Positions 1 through 5,172 of a stretch of DNA of 5,172 bases are shown here, one piece after another. Position 1 is the stretch's first letter, and each line of letters starts with the position of its first letter. Below the pieces are notes generated by a model. It did no database searches, was not told where the DNA came from, and saw only the letters and a program-made list of their open reading frames with translations. The position numbers were made by a program, and so were the translations under genes. The DNA is from an uncultured Methylococcaceae bacterium (GTDB lineage: Bacteria > Pseudomonadota > Gammaproteobacteria > Methylococcales > Methylomonadaceae), in NCBI GenBank assembly GCA_903839795.1, contig CAIMDR010000265.1, positions 1 to 5,172 on the forward strand, in the 5' to 3' direction.

Positions 1-50
1 AAACATGCTGACTAATGTCGTTAAGTTAAGCACCTTTTGGGAAGATAAAC

Positions 51-126
51 CGTTGGCTGAGCGGGGCTTCGTTGGCTGAGCGGAGCCGAAGCCGGCAAAA
101 TCGCTTCGACTCCGCTCAGCGAACGG
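51..126. repeat. REP-like hairpin repeat upstream of gloB
   Basis: A unit beginning cgttggctgagcgg occurs twice in direct orientation (from 51 and from 70, a 19-bp period). The second copy forms the left arm (69-92) of a large inverted repeat with the right arm at 103-126. By hand alignment 21 of 24 positions match as reverse complements, with a 10-base loop at 93-102. Such imperfect palindromes built on ctgagcgg/ccgctcag resemble short interspersed extragenic repeats found in many bacterial genomes; that comparison is from memory. The hairpin ends 20 bases before the gloB start codon, so it lies in its 5' region and could affect mRNA structure or stability. No T-run follows on the plus strand, so it is not an obvious terminator. 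Confidence 0.75.
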
Positions 127-146
127 CTTAATTTAATGAGATTGAT

Positions 147-911
147 ATGCTGACTATTATACAAATTCCTGTTTTAACGGATAATTATATCTACGTTCTT
201 CACGATTCAGTATCGGGAGAAACAGCCGTGGTTGATCCGGCCCTTGCACCGCCGGTTTTGGACGTGCTGGCGGCAAAAAGCTGGCAATTGACTTACCTTC
301 TAAATACCCATCATCATTGGGATCATGTGGGCGGTAATCTGGAATTAAAGCAAAAAACCGGTTGCCAAATTATTGCGGCACAAGCCGATTGGGAGCGAAT
401 ACCGGGTATTGATAGCGGTGTTGTTGACGGTGATATTATCTCGTTGGGACAGCATCAGGTCAGGGTTATTGAAACGCCAGGCCATACCAGTGGGCATGTT
501 GTTTATTACTTTGCCAACGATGAAGCGCTGTTTTGCGGCGATACTTTATTTGTGATGGGATGCGGCAGATTGTTTGAGGGGACAGCAGAGCAACTATGGA
601 CATCATTGCAAAAGCTGAAAGCCTTGCCACCCGCAACCCGAATTTATTGCACGCATGAATATACCCAAGCGAACGGTCGATTTGCTTTAAGCGTTGAACC
701 GGATAATAAGCACACGCAACAAAAAATGCGTGAAGTGGCGCAATTGCGGTTGAACAATAAATCCACAGTGCCTTCGACTATCGGCGAGGAAAGTGCAACC
801 AATCCATTTTTTAGGGAAGACAGTCTCAGCCTGCAAAAAAACCTGGGGCTGGAGAATCAATCACCGGTGTCGGTTTTTACAGAGCTTCGAAAACGTAAAG
901 ATTCGTTTTGA
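147..911 (+). CDS. gloB: Hydroxyacylglutathione hydrolase (glyoxalase II)
   Basis: This is the second enzyme of the glutathione-dependent methylglyoxal detoxification pathway: it hydrolyses S-D-lactoylglutathione to D-lactate and glutathione in the cytosol. The 254-aa protein has the family's usual length. The metallo-beta-lactamase fold signature THHHWDH is at residues 54-60, supplying metal ligands H55, H57, D59 and H60. The remaining ligands are visible as H113 in TPGHTSGH, D132 in FCGDTLF and H170 in CTHEYT. The C-terminal part carries the glyoxalase II substrate-binding region: NNKSTVPST around 203-211 and the basic end LRKRKDSF at 247-254. These C-terminal features separate it from generic metallo-hydrolases. 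The ATG at 147 is preceded by only a weak Shine-Dalgarno (tgag, 137-140), but the N-terminus MLTIIQIPVLTDNYIY is typical, so the start is secure. It converges with the minus-strand genes. Confidence 0.96.
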   Translation: MLTIIQIPVLTDNYIYVLHDSVSGETAVVDPALAPPVLDVLAAKSWQLTYLLNTHHHWDHVGGNLELKQKTGCQIIAAQADWERIPGIDSGVVDGDIISLGQHQVRVIETPGHTSGHVVYYFANDEALFCGDTLFVMGCGRLFEGTAEQLWTSLQKLKALPPATRIYCTHEYTQANGRFALSVEPDNKHTQQKMREVAQLRLNNKSTVPSTIGEESATNPFFREDSLSLQKNLGLENQSPVSVFTELRKRKDSF

Positions 912-940
912 TCAGATTTGCTTGTTGATTTAAAAAATTG

Positions 941-1013
941 TCCACGAAAGACACGAAAATCACGAAAAATCTAATAAATTAATTATCTCAACTTTTCTCG
1001 TGTCTTTCGTGGA
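941..1013 (-). terminator. 16-bp inverted repeat, possible terminator
   Basis: The 16 bases at 941-956 (tccacgaaagacacga) are the exact reverse complement of 998-1013, with a 41-base AT-rich loop between them. Inside, cacgaaaat is repeated in tandem (952-960, 961-970). Read on the minus strand, the stem is followed at once by CAATTTTTTA (940-931), which fits an intrinsic terminator for leftward transcripts from lysS and the small gene. The loop is much longer than in a standard terminator and the plus strand has no matching T-run after the stem. Ccacgaaagacacgaaaa-type sequences are also common as interspersed repeats (from memory), so this may simply be a repeat sitting between convergent genes. 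Confidence 0.4.
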
Positions 1014-1014
1014 T

Positions 1015-1049
1015 TGAGTCTTTAGGTCGCCTATGCGGAAACAGTAATA
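1015..1049 (-). pseudogene. Degenerate second copy of the lysS 3' end
   Basis: These 35 bases align without gaps to the last codons and stop of lysS at 1474-1508 (constant offset 459), with 29 of 35 identical by hand count. Read on the minus strand in the lysS frame, it gives LLLFPHRRPKD where lysS ends [11 protein letters not shown]. The stop codon is replaced (TCA instead of TAA), so it is not functional. It lies beyond the small coiled-coil gene and immediately next to the inverted repeat ending at 1013. It is either the original lysS 3' end displaced by an insertion that supplied a new end, or the remnant of a tandem duplication. Confidence 0.75.
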
Positions 1050-1057
1050 ACCGGATT

Positions 1058-1255
1058 TTAAAGCGTTCCTGCCAGCTTCAATAATAGCGCTGTAATAAGG
1101 GTAATCTGCAATAAACCAACACCTACTACCCAGCGGATTAATTCTGCTTTAGTTTCGGCAATATCACGCTTCAATTCAGACTTTACCAACTCAATTTTTA
1201 ATTCAATCTCTTTTATTCTTGCGTCCAAATCTTTATTGGTGATGACATTCTCCAA
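1058..1255 (-). CDS. Small coiled-coil/single-TM protein, probably 5'-truncated
   Basis: The predicted 65-aa product has a charged amphipathic helix (about residues 8-40, rich in E/K/I/L, likely coiled coil) followed by AELIRWVVGVGLL and a hydrophobic membrane helix to about residue 62. This is the C-terminal layout of DUF1640/CCDC90-like proteins, which in related bacteria have an additional N-terminal soluble helical region; that family link is from memory. The only usable start in this frame is a TTG at 1255, with no Shine-Dalgarno. Upstream of it the frame stays open through the repeat element as far as a stop at 1379-1381, with no ATG or GTG. The N-terminal half therefore seems to have been lost where the gene abuts the aagcagt repeats. 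The function of the family is not known to me. It is transcribed in the same direction as lysS. It may be expressed as a short membrane peptide or be a remnant. Confidence 0.5.
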   Translation of the reverse strand: MENVITNKDLDARIKEIELKIELVKSELKRDIAETKAELIRWVVGVGLLQITLITALLLKLAGTL

Positions 1256-1273
1256 GCAGTAAGCAGTAAGCAG
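1254..1273. repeat. Tandem heptamer aagcagt, about 2.9 copies
   Basis: Two full copies of aagcagt (1254-1260, 1261-1267) are followed by aagcag (1268-1273), which is also the outer end of the large inverted repeat element. The array runs into the TTG start codon of the small coiled-coil gene and marks the junction between that gene and the element. It is too short, and lacks spacers, to be a CRISPR. Confidence 0.8.
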
Positions 1274-1460
1274 GATGGGTAGAGCAACGCGAAACCCATC
1301 GGCAGTTGATTTCGATGGGTTTCGGTTATGTAAGTATTCACCTCCCCCTTTGAAAAAGGGGGATTGAGGGGGATTTATCTAATAAAATCTCCCCTAACCC
1401 CTCTTTGTTAAAGAGGCGGACTGAATAATTACTCGGCTATTGCCTCTACCCATCCTGCTT
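1268..1460. mobile_element. MITE-like composite of nested inverted repeats
   Basis: The segment is bounded by 17-bp perfect terminal inverted repeats: aagcaggatgggtagag at 1268-1284 and its exact reverse complement at 1444-1460. Inside is a 12-bp perfect stem, cgaaacccatcg (1290-1301) with 1313-1324. Next come two inverted, imperfect copies of another repeat: copy A at 1341-1376 with hairpin 1344-1351/1355-1362, and copy B at 1385-1416 with hairpin 1400-1406/1410-1416. The whole 193-bp segment carries no convincing coding sequence and no transposase, so if mobile it would depend on proteins made elsewhere. No clean target-site duplication is visible. Related gatgggt and cccccttt...aaaggggg elements are widespread interspersed repeats in several bacterial groups (from memory). 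It fills nearly all the gap between lysS and the small coiled-coil gene. Confidence 0.65.
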
Positions 1461-1473
1461 TAATATGAAATTG

Positions 1474-2973
1474 TTAGCCTTTAGGTCGCATGTGCGGAAA
1501 CAGCAACACATCACGAATTGACGGCGCGTCGGTAAACAACATCACCAAACGGTCGATACCAATGCCTTCGCCAGCGGTGGGCGGCATACCGTGTTCCAAA
1601 GCGACAATATAATCCGCGTCAAAGTGCATGGCCTCATCATCCCCGGCTTCTTTTTCTTCCACTTGTTTTTGAAAACGTGCAGCTTGGTCTTCGGCATCGT
1701 TCAGTTCGGTAAAGCCGTTGGCAATTTCCCTGCCGCCAACAAAAAACTCAAAACGATCGGTCACATGCGGGTTGTCGTCATTACGTCGTGCCAGGGGTGA
1801 AACTTCAACCGGATAAGCGGTAATAAAAGTAGGATTCATCAAGCGACTTTCTACCGTTTTCTCAAAAATCTCGATTTGTACTTTACCTAAACCGTAACCT
1901 TCCTTAACAGGAATATGCAGGTTTTCAGCGACTTTAACGGCGGCTTCACGGGTTTCAAGATCACTGGCGCTCAGGTCAGGATTGAAGTGCAGGATTGACT
2001 CAACCACAGTCATTCTGTCAAACGGCTTGCCAAAATCGTATTGTTCGCCCTGATAAGTGACCACGGTATGACCGACAACTTCTTCGGCAATGCCGCGTAA
2101 CATCTCCTCGGTTAAGTCCATTAAGTCGTGATACTCGGCGTACGCCTGATAAAACTCCAACATGGTAAATTCAGGGTTATGGCGTGTCGATAAACCTTCA
2201 TTTCTAAAGTTACGGTTAATTTCAAAGACCCGTTCAAAACCACCGACAACCAAGCGTTTCAAATATAACTCAGGGGCGATACGCAAAAACATGTCCATGT
2301 CCAGCGCATTATGAAAGGTCGTAAAAGGCCTTGCTGTTGCTCCCCCTGGAATCACTTGCATCATGGGGGTTTCAACTTCCAAAAATTGGCGTTCAATCAG
2401 AAACTGACGGATATAGGCAACGACCTTTGAGCGTATTAAAAACGTATTGCGTGATTGCTCGCTCATAATCAAATCCAGATAACGCTGTCTATATTTGATT
2501 TCCTGATCGGCAATGCCATGAAACTTTTCTGGCAACGGACGCAACGCTTTGGTTAACAGACGAATATCGTCAACCTTAACGCTTAGTTCACCGGTTTGAG
2601 TGACAAACAACACACCTTCCGCGCCGATGATGTCGCCAATATCCCACTTTTTAAACTGCTCGTTATAAAACCCTTCAGGCAACGTGTCTCTAGTGACATA
2701 AAGCTGGATTTTGCCCGACATATCCTGAATATGCGCAAAGCTGGCCTTGCCCATTACCCGACGGGTCATAATCCTGCCCGCCAGTTTTACCCGGACGGGT
2801 TCTGCTTCCAGTTGTTCTTTGGTCTTTTCGCCGTATTCAGCTAAAAGCTCACCGGCAACCACATTGCGGCGAAAATCAGTAGGAAAAGGAATGCCGCCAC
2901 TTTCACGCAACTCATTTAATTTGCTGCGGCGCTGTTTGATTTGTTCTTGTTCGTCTTGTTGTATTTCTGACAT
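1474..2973 (-). CDS. lysS: Lysyl-tRNA synthetase, class II
   Basis: This cytosolic enzyme activates lysine with ATP and charges tRNA-Lys. The 499-aa length is standard for bacterial class II LysRS. An N-terminal helical extension (1-55) leads to the OB-fold anticodon-binding domain (about 60-145, [20 protein letters not shown] and on). The class II catalytic domain follows: motif 1 around 190-210 ([10 protein letters not shown]), motif 2 FRNEG (256-260) with HNPEFTMLE (265-273), and motif 3 [12 protein letters not shown] (468-479). The protein ends [10 protein letters not shown], typical of the family. The ATG at 2973 gives the expected [11 protein letters not shown] start, although no good Shine-Dalgarno precedes it. 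It normally follows prfB closely in gammaproteobacteria; here two extra genes intervene, with 60 bases between the last of them and lysS. A near-consensus promoter sits in that interval. A broken copy of its 3' end lies at 1015-1049. Confidence 0.98.
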   Translation of the reverse strand: MSEIQQDEQEQIKQRRSKLNELRESGGIPFPTDFRRNVVAGELLAEYGEKTKEQLEAEPVRVKLAGRIMTRRVMGKASFAHIQDMSGKIQLYVTRDTLPEGFYNEQFKKWDIGDIIGAEGVLFVTQTGELSVKVDDIRLLTKALRPLPEKFHGIADQEIKYRQRYLDLIMSEQSRNTFLIRSKVVAYIRQFLIERQFLEVETPMMQVIPGGATARPFTTFHNALDMDMFLRIAPELYLKRLVVGGFERVFEINRNFRNEGLSTRHNPEFTMLEFYQAYAEYHDLMDLTEEMLRGIAEEVVGHTVVTYQGEQYDFGKPFDRMTVVESILHFNPDLSASDLETREAAVKVAENLHIPVKEGYGLGKVQIEIFEKTVESRLMNPTFITAYPVEVSPLARRNDDNPHVTDRFEFFVGGREIANGFTELNDAEDQAARFQKQVEEKEAGDDEAMHFDADYIVALEHGMPPTAGEGIGIDRLVMLFTDAPSIRDVLLFPHMRPKG

Positions 2974-3021
2974 GAGTTTTAATAATGTAAATTTAAGAAA
3001 ATAATTAATGTGTGCCTGTGT

Positions 3022-3051
3022 TGTATAGTGCTTTTAATCGGTGCTTGTCAA
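3022..3051 (-). promoter_or_regulatory. Likely sigma-70 promoter for lysS
   Basis: On the minus strand a perfect -35 hexamer TTGACA (3051-3046) is followed after 18 bases by TATACA (3027-3022), a 4/6 match to the -10 consensus. Transcription would start near 3015, leaving a leader of roughly 40 bases before the lysS ATG. The -35 lies within the final codons (Leu-Thr) of the DUF4276-type gene. This would let lysS be transcribed independently of prfB and the inserted pair. The call is by motif only. Confidence 0.5.
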
Positions 3052-3591
3052 GCTGCTGACACCACTAATAAAACAATTAAAGCTATGAGAATAATTTTGG
3101 TGAATAGTCATGTGAGCAGCAATCTTTTTAGCACCACTGACTTTTCGATAACCTTTGACTAACTTTTCAAGTTCTTCTGACGCATTGGATAGCTTATCAG
3201 GTTCTTTATACTTTCTATTTTGTTGTTGCCCTGCAAGTTTTTTGATATTAAAAGCCTTTTCAACCGCGGCTAGATCACCTAAAAACCAGGATTCCAGTTC
3301 ATGGCAAGCTATGCGTACCAAGCTATCGCTACGTCCTGCTTGCTCACATAATTTTACCAAGTGGTTTTTAACTTCGATGCAATCGGCTCGATCTTTATCG
3401 CGCACAATGACAAACGATGTTCCCGGTGTTTGCCAGGCCCGTAATTTGATAGGTATCGATTTTTCAAGGTCTTGCTTGCCTTCATGAGGGATACAAAGAA
3501 AGGTAATATCATTCGGTAAAATTTGTGGTAACAAAACATCCAACAAGGCTTTCATTGATTCCTCTTCCAGCAAAAAAACCAATTGCTTCAT
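3034..3591 (-). CDS. DUF4276-type protein, Toprim-like putative nuclease/effector
   Basis: The 185-aa protein is recognised as DUF4276-like from its N-terminus (KQLVFLLEEESMKALLDVLLP), the HEGKQDLEKS segment (36-45), and the ELESWFLGD motif (98-106). The layout suggests a Toprim-type metal-binding fold: acidic residues E9-E11 after the first beta strand, then a hydrophobic strand ending in RDKDRAD (64-70) that supplies a DxD pair (D65, D67). A conserved-looking KVSGAKKIAAHM follows at 150-161. Toprim domains cut or rejoin nucleic acid in OLD nucleases, primases and topoisomerases; catalytic activity here is inferred. The start codon overlaps the ATPase stop (ATGA, 3588-3591), implying translational coupling and a shared complex or pathway. 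No signal peptide or membrane segment is seen, so it is probably cytosolic. A defence effector switched on by the partner ATPase is the best guess; another DNA-maintenance role is possible. Confidence 0.85.
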   Translation of the reverse strand: MKQLVFLLEEESMKALLDVLLPQILPNDITFLCIPHEGKQDLEKSIPIKLRAWQTPGTSFVIVRDKDRADCIEVKNHLVKLCEQAGRSDSLVRIACHELESWFLGDLAAVEKAFNIKKLAGQQQNRKYKEPDKLSNASEELEKLVKGYRKVSGAKKIAAHMTIHQNYSHSFNCFISGVSSLTSTD

Positions 3592-4775
3592 TGAGGATTA
3601 AGCCCATTAAATAAACCTTGTTTCCACAAAGCTCCAGGCAAATCACCTTCTTTAATTAAATTAACCAATAGCTCATTTTCACTGGCTCGCTCGATAATTG
3701 TAACCCCCTGTTTTTTAATCAAACAAAAAATTTCATTGAGTTTAATATAATTTAAAACATCGGGCGAATGGGTTGAAATCATGACTTGTCCACCTTTGTC
3801 CGCATAGTCACGAAACTCTTCCACCAAGCCGCAAAATAAGCTCGGATATAACTGATTTTCCGGTTCTTCTACACACAACAAGGGATGCGGATTGGGATCA
3901 TGCAGCAATAAAAGATAAGCAAACATTTTTATAGTGCCGTCTGAAACGTAGCGGGCAATGAAGGGATATTTAAAGGAACCATCCTGAAATCTTAACAGAA
4001 TGCGTCCGTCTTCAGTATCTGTTGCTTCCACATTGGAAACTCCGGGTACTCTCTGTGCCATTTTTTCCAGAATTTCATCAAAGATCGGGCGATGATTCTC
4101 ATACATAAACTGGGCGACTAAAGCCATGTTTTCGCCACGTGTTGAAAGATGTTCTGCGTAACCTGTTTCCTGGCTAGGCCTGGCATCACCGATATGAAAA
4201 TCAGAAACATGCCAGCTTTCAATTAACTTACGAAAACTATTAGCCGCTTTAAATCGTTGAAATTGACCCAAGCCTTTTAGCGCCAGAATATCCGGGGAAT
4301 CAACTGTCTGCTCCTCTCTTTCTTCTTTAGATTCTTTATCTTCGTAGCTACTTTCGTTGGTAATGGCCATGCCAGAACCTTTCTTAAAATCTAAAAAATG
4401 CCAAGACTTCCCTTTCGCACCGCGTCTATATTTTAGAATTTCGCGCTTAACAACGGGTTGATTATTATCCAGTTCAATAATTAATGAATAAGTGACTAAA
4501 GGGCTATGTGTGCCCTCGTCATGTTCCCGAAATTTAATTTCAATTTCAATCGGGCCTTTTTCACCACGCGTTATAACCTCTTTAAAGCCACCACGTTTTT
4601 GTAAAGCTACACGGACATTGTCTTGTAAGGCATCACGCAAGAATCCGAAAATATCAAAAAATGTAGTTTTTCCCGTTCCGTTTGCGCCAATAAAAACAGA
4701 AATTTCCGGCAGATTAGTTAATTTAATGTCTTTGAATGTTTTAAAGTTTTTAACACGCAAGGCTTCAATTTTCAT
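3588..4775 (-). CDS. RecF/OLD-type ABC ATPase, partner of DUF4276-type protein
   Basis: The 395-aa AAA_21/SMC-like ATPase opens with MKIEALRVKNFKTFKDI, the standard start of RecF/OLD-type ATPases. Walker A is GANGTGKTT (30-38). An ABC signature-like segment is YVSDGTIKMFAYLLLL (276-291). Walker B is LLCVEEPENQLYP (299-311), with the catalytic glutamate probably E304 and a D-loop-like region after it. The switch histidine is H336 in ISTHSP (334-338). A highly charged insert at about 143-160 may be a flexible loop. Unlike OLD nucleases, no Toprim domain is fused at the C-terminus; the neighbouring overlapping gene may supply it. Four hand-counted 60-base blocks average about 37% GC against about 48% for four blocks of lysS, hinting at separate ancestry. 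The ATG at 4775 lacks a clear Shine-Dalgarno and promoter; 71 bases separate it from the prfB stop, so read-through from prfB is likely. The product is cytosolic. Confidence 0.93.
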   Translation of the reverse strand: MKIEALRVKNFKTFKDIKLTNLPEISVFIGANGTGKTTFFDIFGFLRDALQDNVRVALQKRGGFKEVITRGEKGPIEIEIKFREHDEGTHSPLVTYSLIIELDNNQPVVKREILKYRRGAKGKSWHFLDFKKGSGMAITNESSYEDKESKEEREEQTVDSPDILALKGLGQFQRFKAANSFRKLIESWHVSDFHIGDARPSQETGYAEHLSTRGENMALVAQFMYENHRPIFDEILEKMAQRVPGVSNVEATDTEDGRILLRFQDGSFKYPFIARYVSDGTIKMFAYLLLLHDPNPHPLLCVEEPENQLYPSLFCGLVEEFRDYADKGGQVMISTHSPDVLNYIKLNEIFCLIKKQGVTIIERASENELLVNLIKEGDLPGALWKQGLFNGLNPQ

Positions 4776-4846
4776 AATGATTGATATTAACGGTACACAA
4801 TACGTGAATAAATAGATTCCTGATGAAAAAAGCGACAGGGATTTAG

Positions 4847-5172
4847 TTACAAACCACTCTTCAAACTGGCCTCAATAAACTGATCCAGGTCGCCATCCAA
4901 AACGGCTTGGGTATTGCCGGTTTCCACGCCGGTGCGTAAATCTTTAATACGCGACTGATCCAGCACATAAGCACGGATTTGACTGCCCCAGCCTATATCG
5001 GATTTGGTATCTTCCAAGGCTTGGGCTGATTCGCTGCGTTTGCGCAATTCCAGTTCATACAATTTGGCTTTCAATTGCTTCATCGCGGTGGCGCGGTTTT
5101 TATGCTGCGAGCGATCGCTTTGGCATTGCACGACAATGCCGGTCGGGTTATGGGTCATGCGCACGGCGGATT
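4847..5172 (-). CDS. prfB: Peptide chain release factor 2, C-terminal part
   Basis: RF2 recognises UGA and UAA stop codons and triggers release of the finished protein on the ribosome. Only the last ~108 residues are in the window; the frame runs off the right edge, and the visible N-terminal residues ([20 protein letters not shown]) directly follow the position of the family's GGQ catalytic motif, which lies outside. The rest matches RF2: [18 protein letters not shown], the [15 protein letters not shown] segment, [11 protein letters not shown] and [14 protein letters not shown]. These residues, including WGSQIR and the DQFIEASL end, favour RF2 over RF1. The GTG at 5164 is an internal valine, not a start. 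The programmed frameshift site typical of prfB would lie upstream and cannot be checked. In many gammaproteobacteria lysS follows immediately; here the ATPase/DUF4276 pair comes first. Confidence 0.95.
   Translation of the reverse strand, partial: SAVRMTHNPTGIVVQCQSDRSQHKNRATAMKQLKAKLYELELRKRSESAQALEDTKSDIGWGSQIRAYVLDQSRIKDLRTGVETGNTQAVLDGDLDQFIEASLKSGL

Noticed and set aside
136..153. Five-codon mini-ORF (ATG at 136, TGA at 151-153) overlapping the gloB start as a leader peptide
   Set aside because: It is very short, and a chance occurrence in AT-rich DNA is the simpler explanation.
1254..1273. CRISPR-like repeats
   Set aside because: The heptamers are directly adjacent without spacers and number fewer than three full copies.
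1344..1362. GC-rich hairpin cccccttt/aaaggggg as an intrinsic terminator for lysS
   Set aside because: No T-run follows the stem on either strand, and it belongs to a repeat copy inside the composite element.
2596..3004. Open frames on the plus strand across the lysS 5' region
   Set aside because: They lie antisense to the well-supported lysS coding sequence and show no recognisable protein features.
3155..3539. Open frames on both strands within the DUF4276-type gene
   Set aside because: The real gene has family motifs and a coupled start; the overlapping frames are low-complexity shadows without a plausible start context.
3588..4775. Calling the ATPase a full OLD-family nuclease
   Set aside because: The C-terminus ends about 60 residues after the H-loop with no fused Toprim domain; the Toprim-like part is a separate gene.
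4492..4815. 107-aa open frame on the plus strand antisense to the ATPase start
   Set aside because: It covers the complement of the Walker A region; its length is explained by the codon pattern of the real gene.
4776..4846. Dedicated promoter for the ATPase gene
   Set aside because: Weak matches such as TTCACG followed by ATCAAT would place transcription start at the start codon itself; no convincing promoter was found.

Overview
The window looks like chromosomal DNA from a gammaproteobacterium. The order prfB then lysS on one strand is the classic gammaproteobacterial arrangement, and the short coiled-coil/membrane protein plus several hairpin-type interspersed repeats resemble what is common in methanotrophs such as Methylobacter and relatives. 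That genus-level guess rests on memory of related sequences and is weak. One gene, gloB (glyoxalase II), is on the plus strand. Everything else is on the minus strand and reads from the right edge leftwards.

Plus strand: 1-146 holds a REP-like hairpin made of related 'gttSgctgagcgg' units, followed by a complete gloB (147-911). Between gloB and the convergent minus-strand genes lies a 16-bp perfect inverted repeat (941-956 / 998-1013), followed on the minus strand by a T-run. It may end transcription from the right.

Minus strand, in transcription order: the 3' part of prfB (release factor 2; its start and GGQ motif lie beyond the edge); a 395-aa RecF/OLD-type ABC ATPase; a 185-aa DUF4276-type protein with Toprim-like acidic residues, overlapping the ATPase by 4 bp (ATGA); lysS (class II lysyl-tRNA synthetase, 499 aa, complete); a composite inverted-repeat element (about 1268-1460); and a 65-aa coiled-coil/single-TM protein that looks 5'-truncated.

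The most interesting parts are two. First, an ATPase + Toprim-like gene pair sits between prfB and lysS, which are near neighbours in E. coli. It is AT-richer than lysS and resembles two-gene anti-phage systems such as PARIS in architecture, so a defence role is a reasonable inference but is unproven. A consensus -35 box (TTGACA) in the last codons of the Toprim-like gene probably gives lysS its own promoter. Second, a degenerate second copy of the 3' end of lysS (1015-1049, still readable as LLLFPHRRPK) lies 459 bp beyond the real end. It brackets the small gene and the repeat element, suggesting that this block was inserted at, or duplicated with, the lysS 3' end.

No tRNA, rRNA, CRISPR array, transposase or integrase gene is visible. 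No gene-free stretch exceeds 300 bases.
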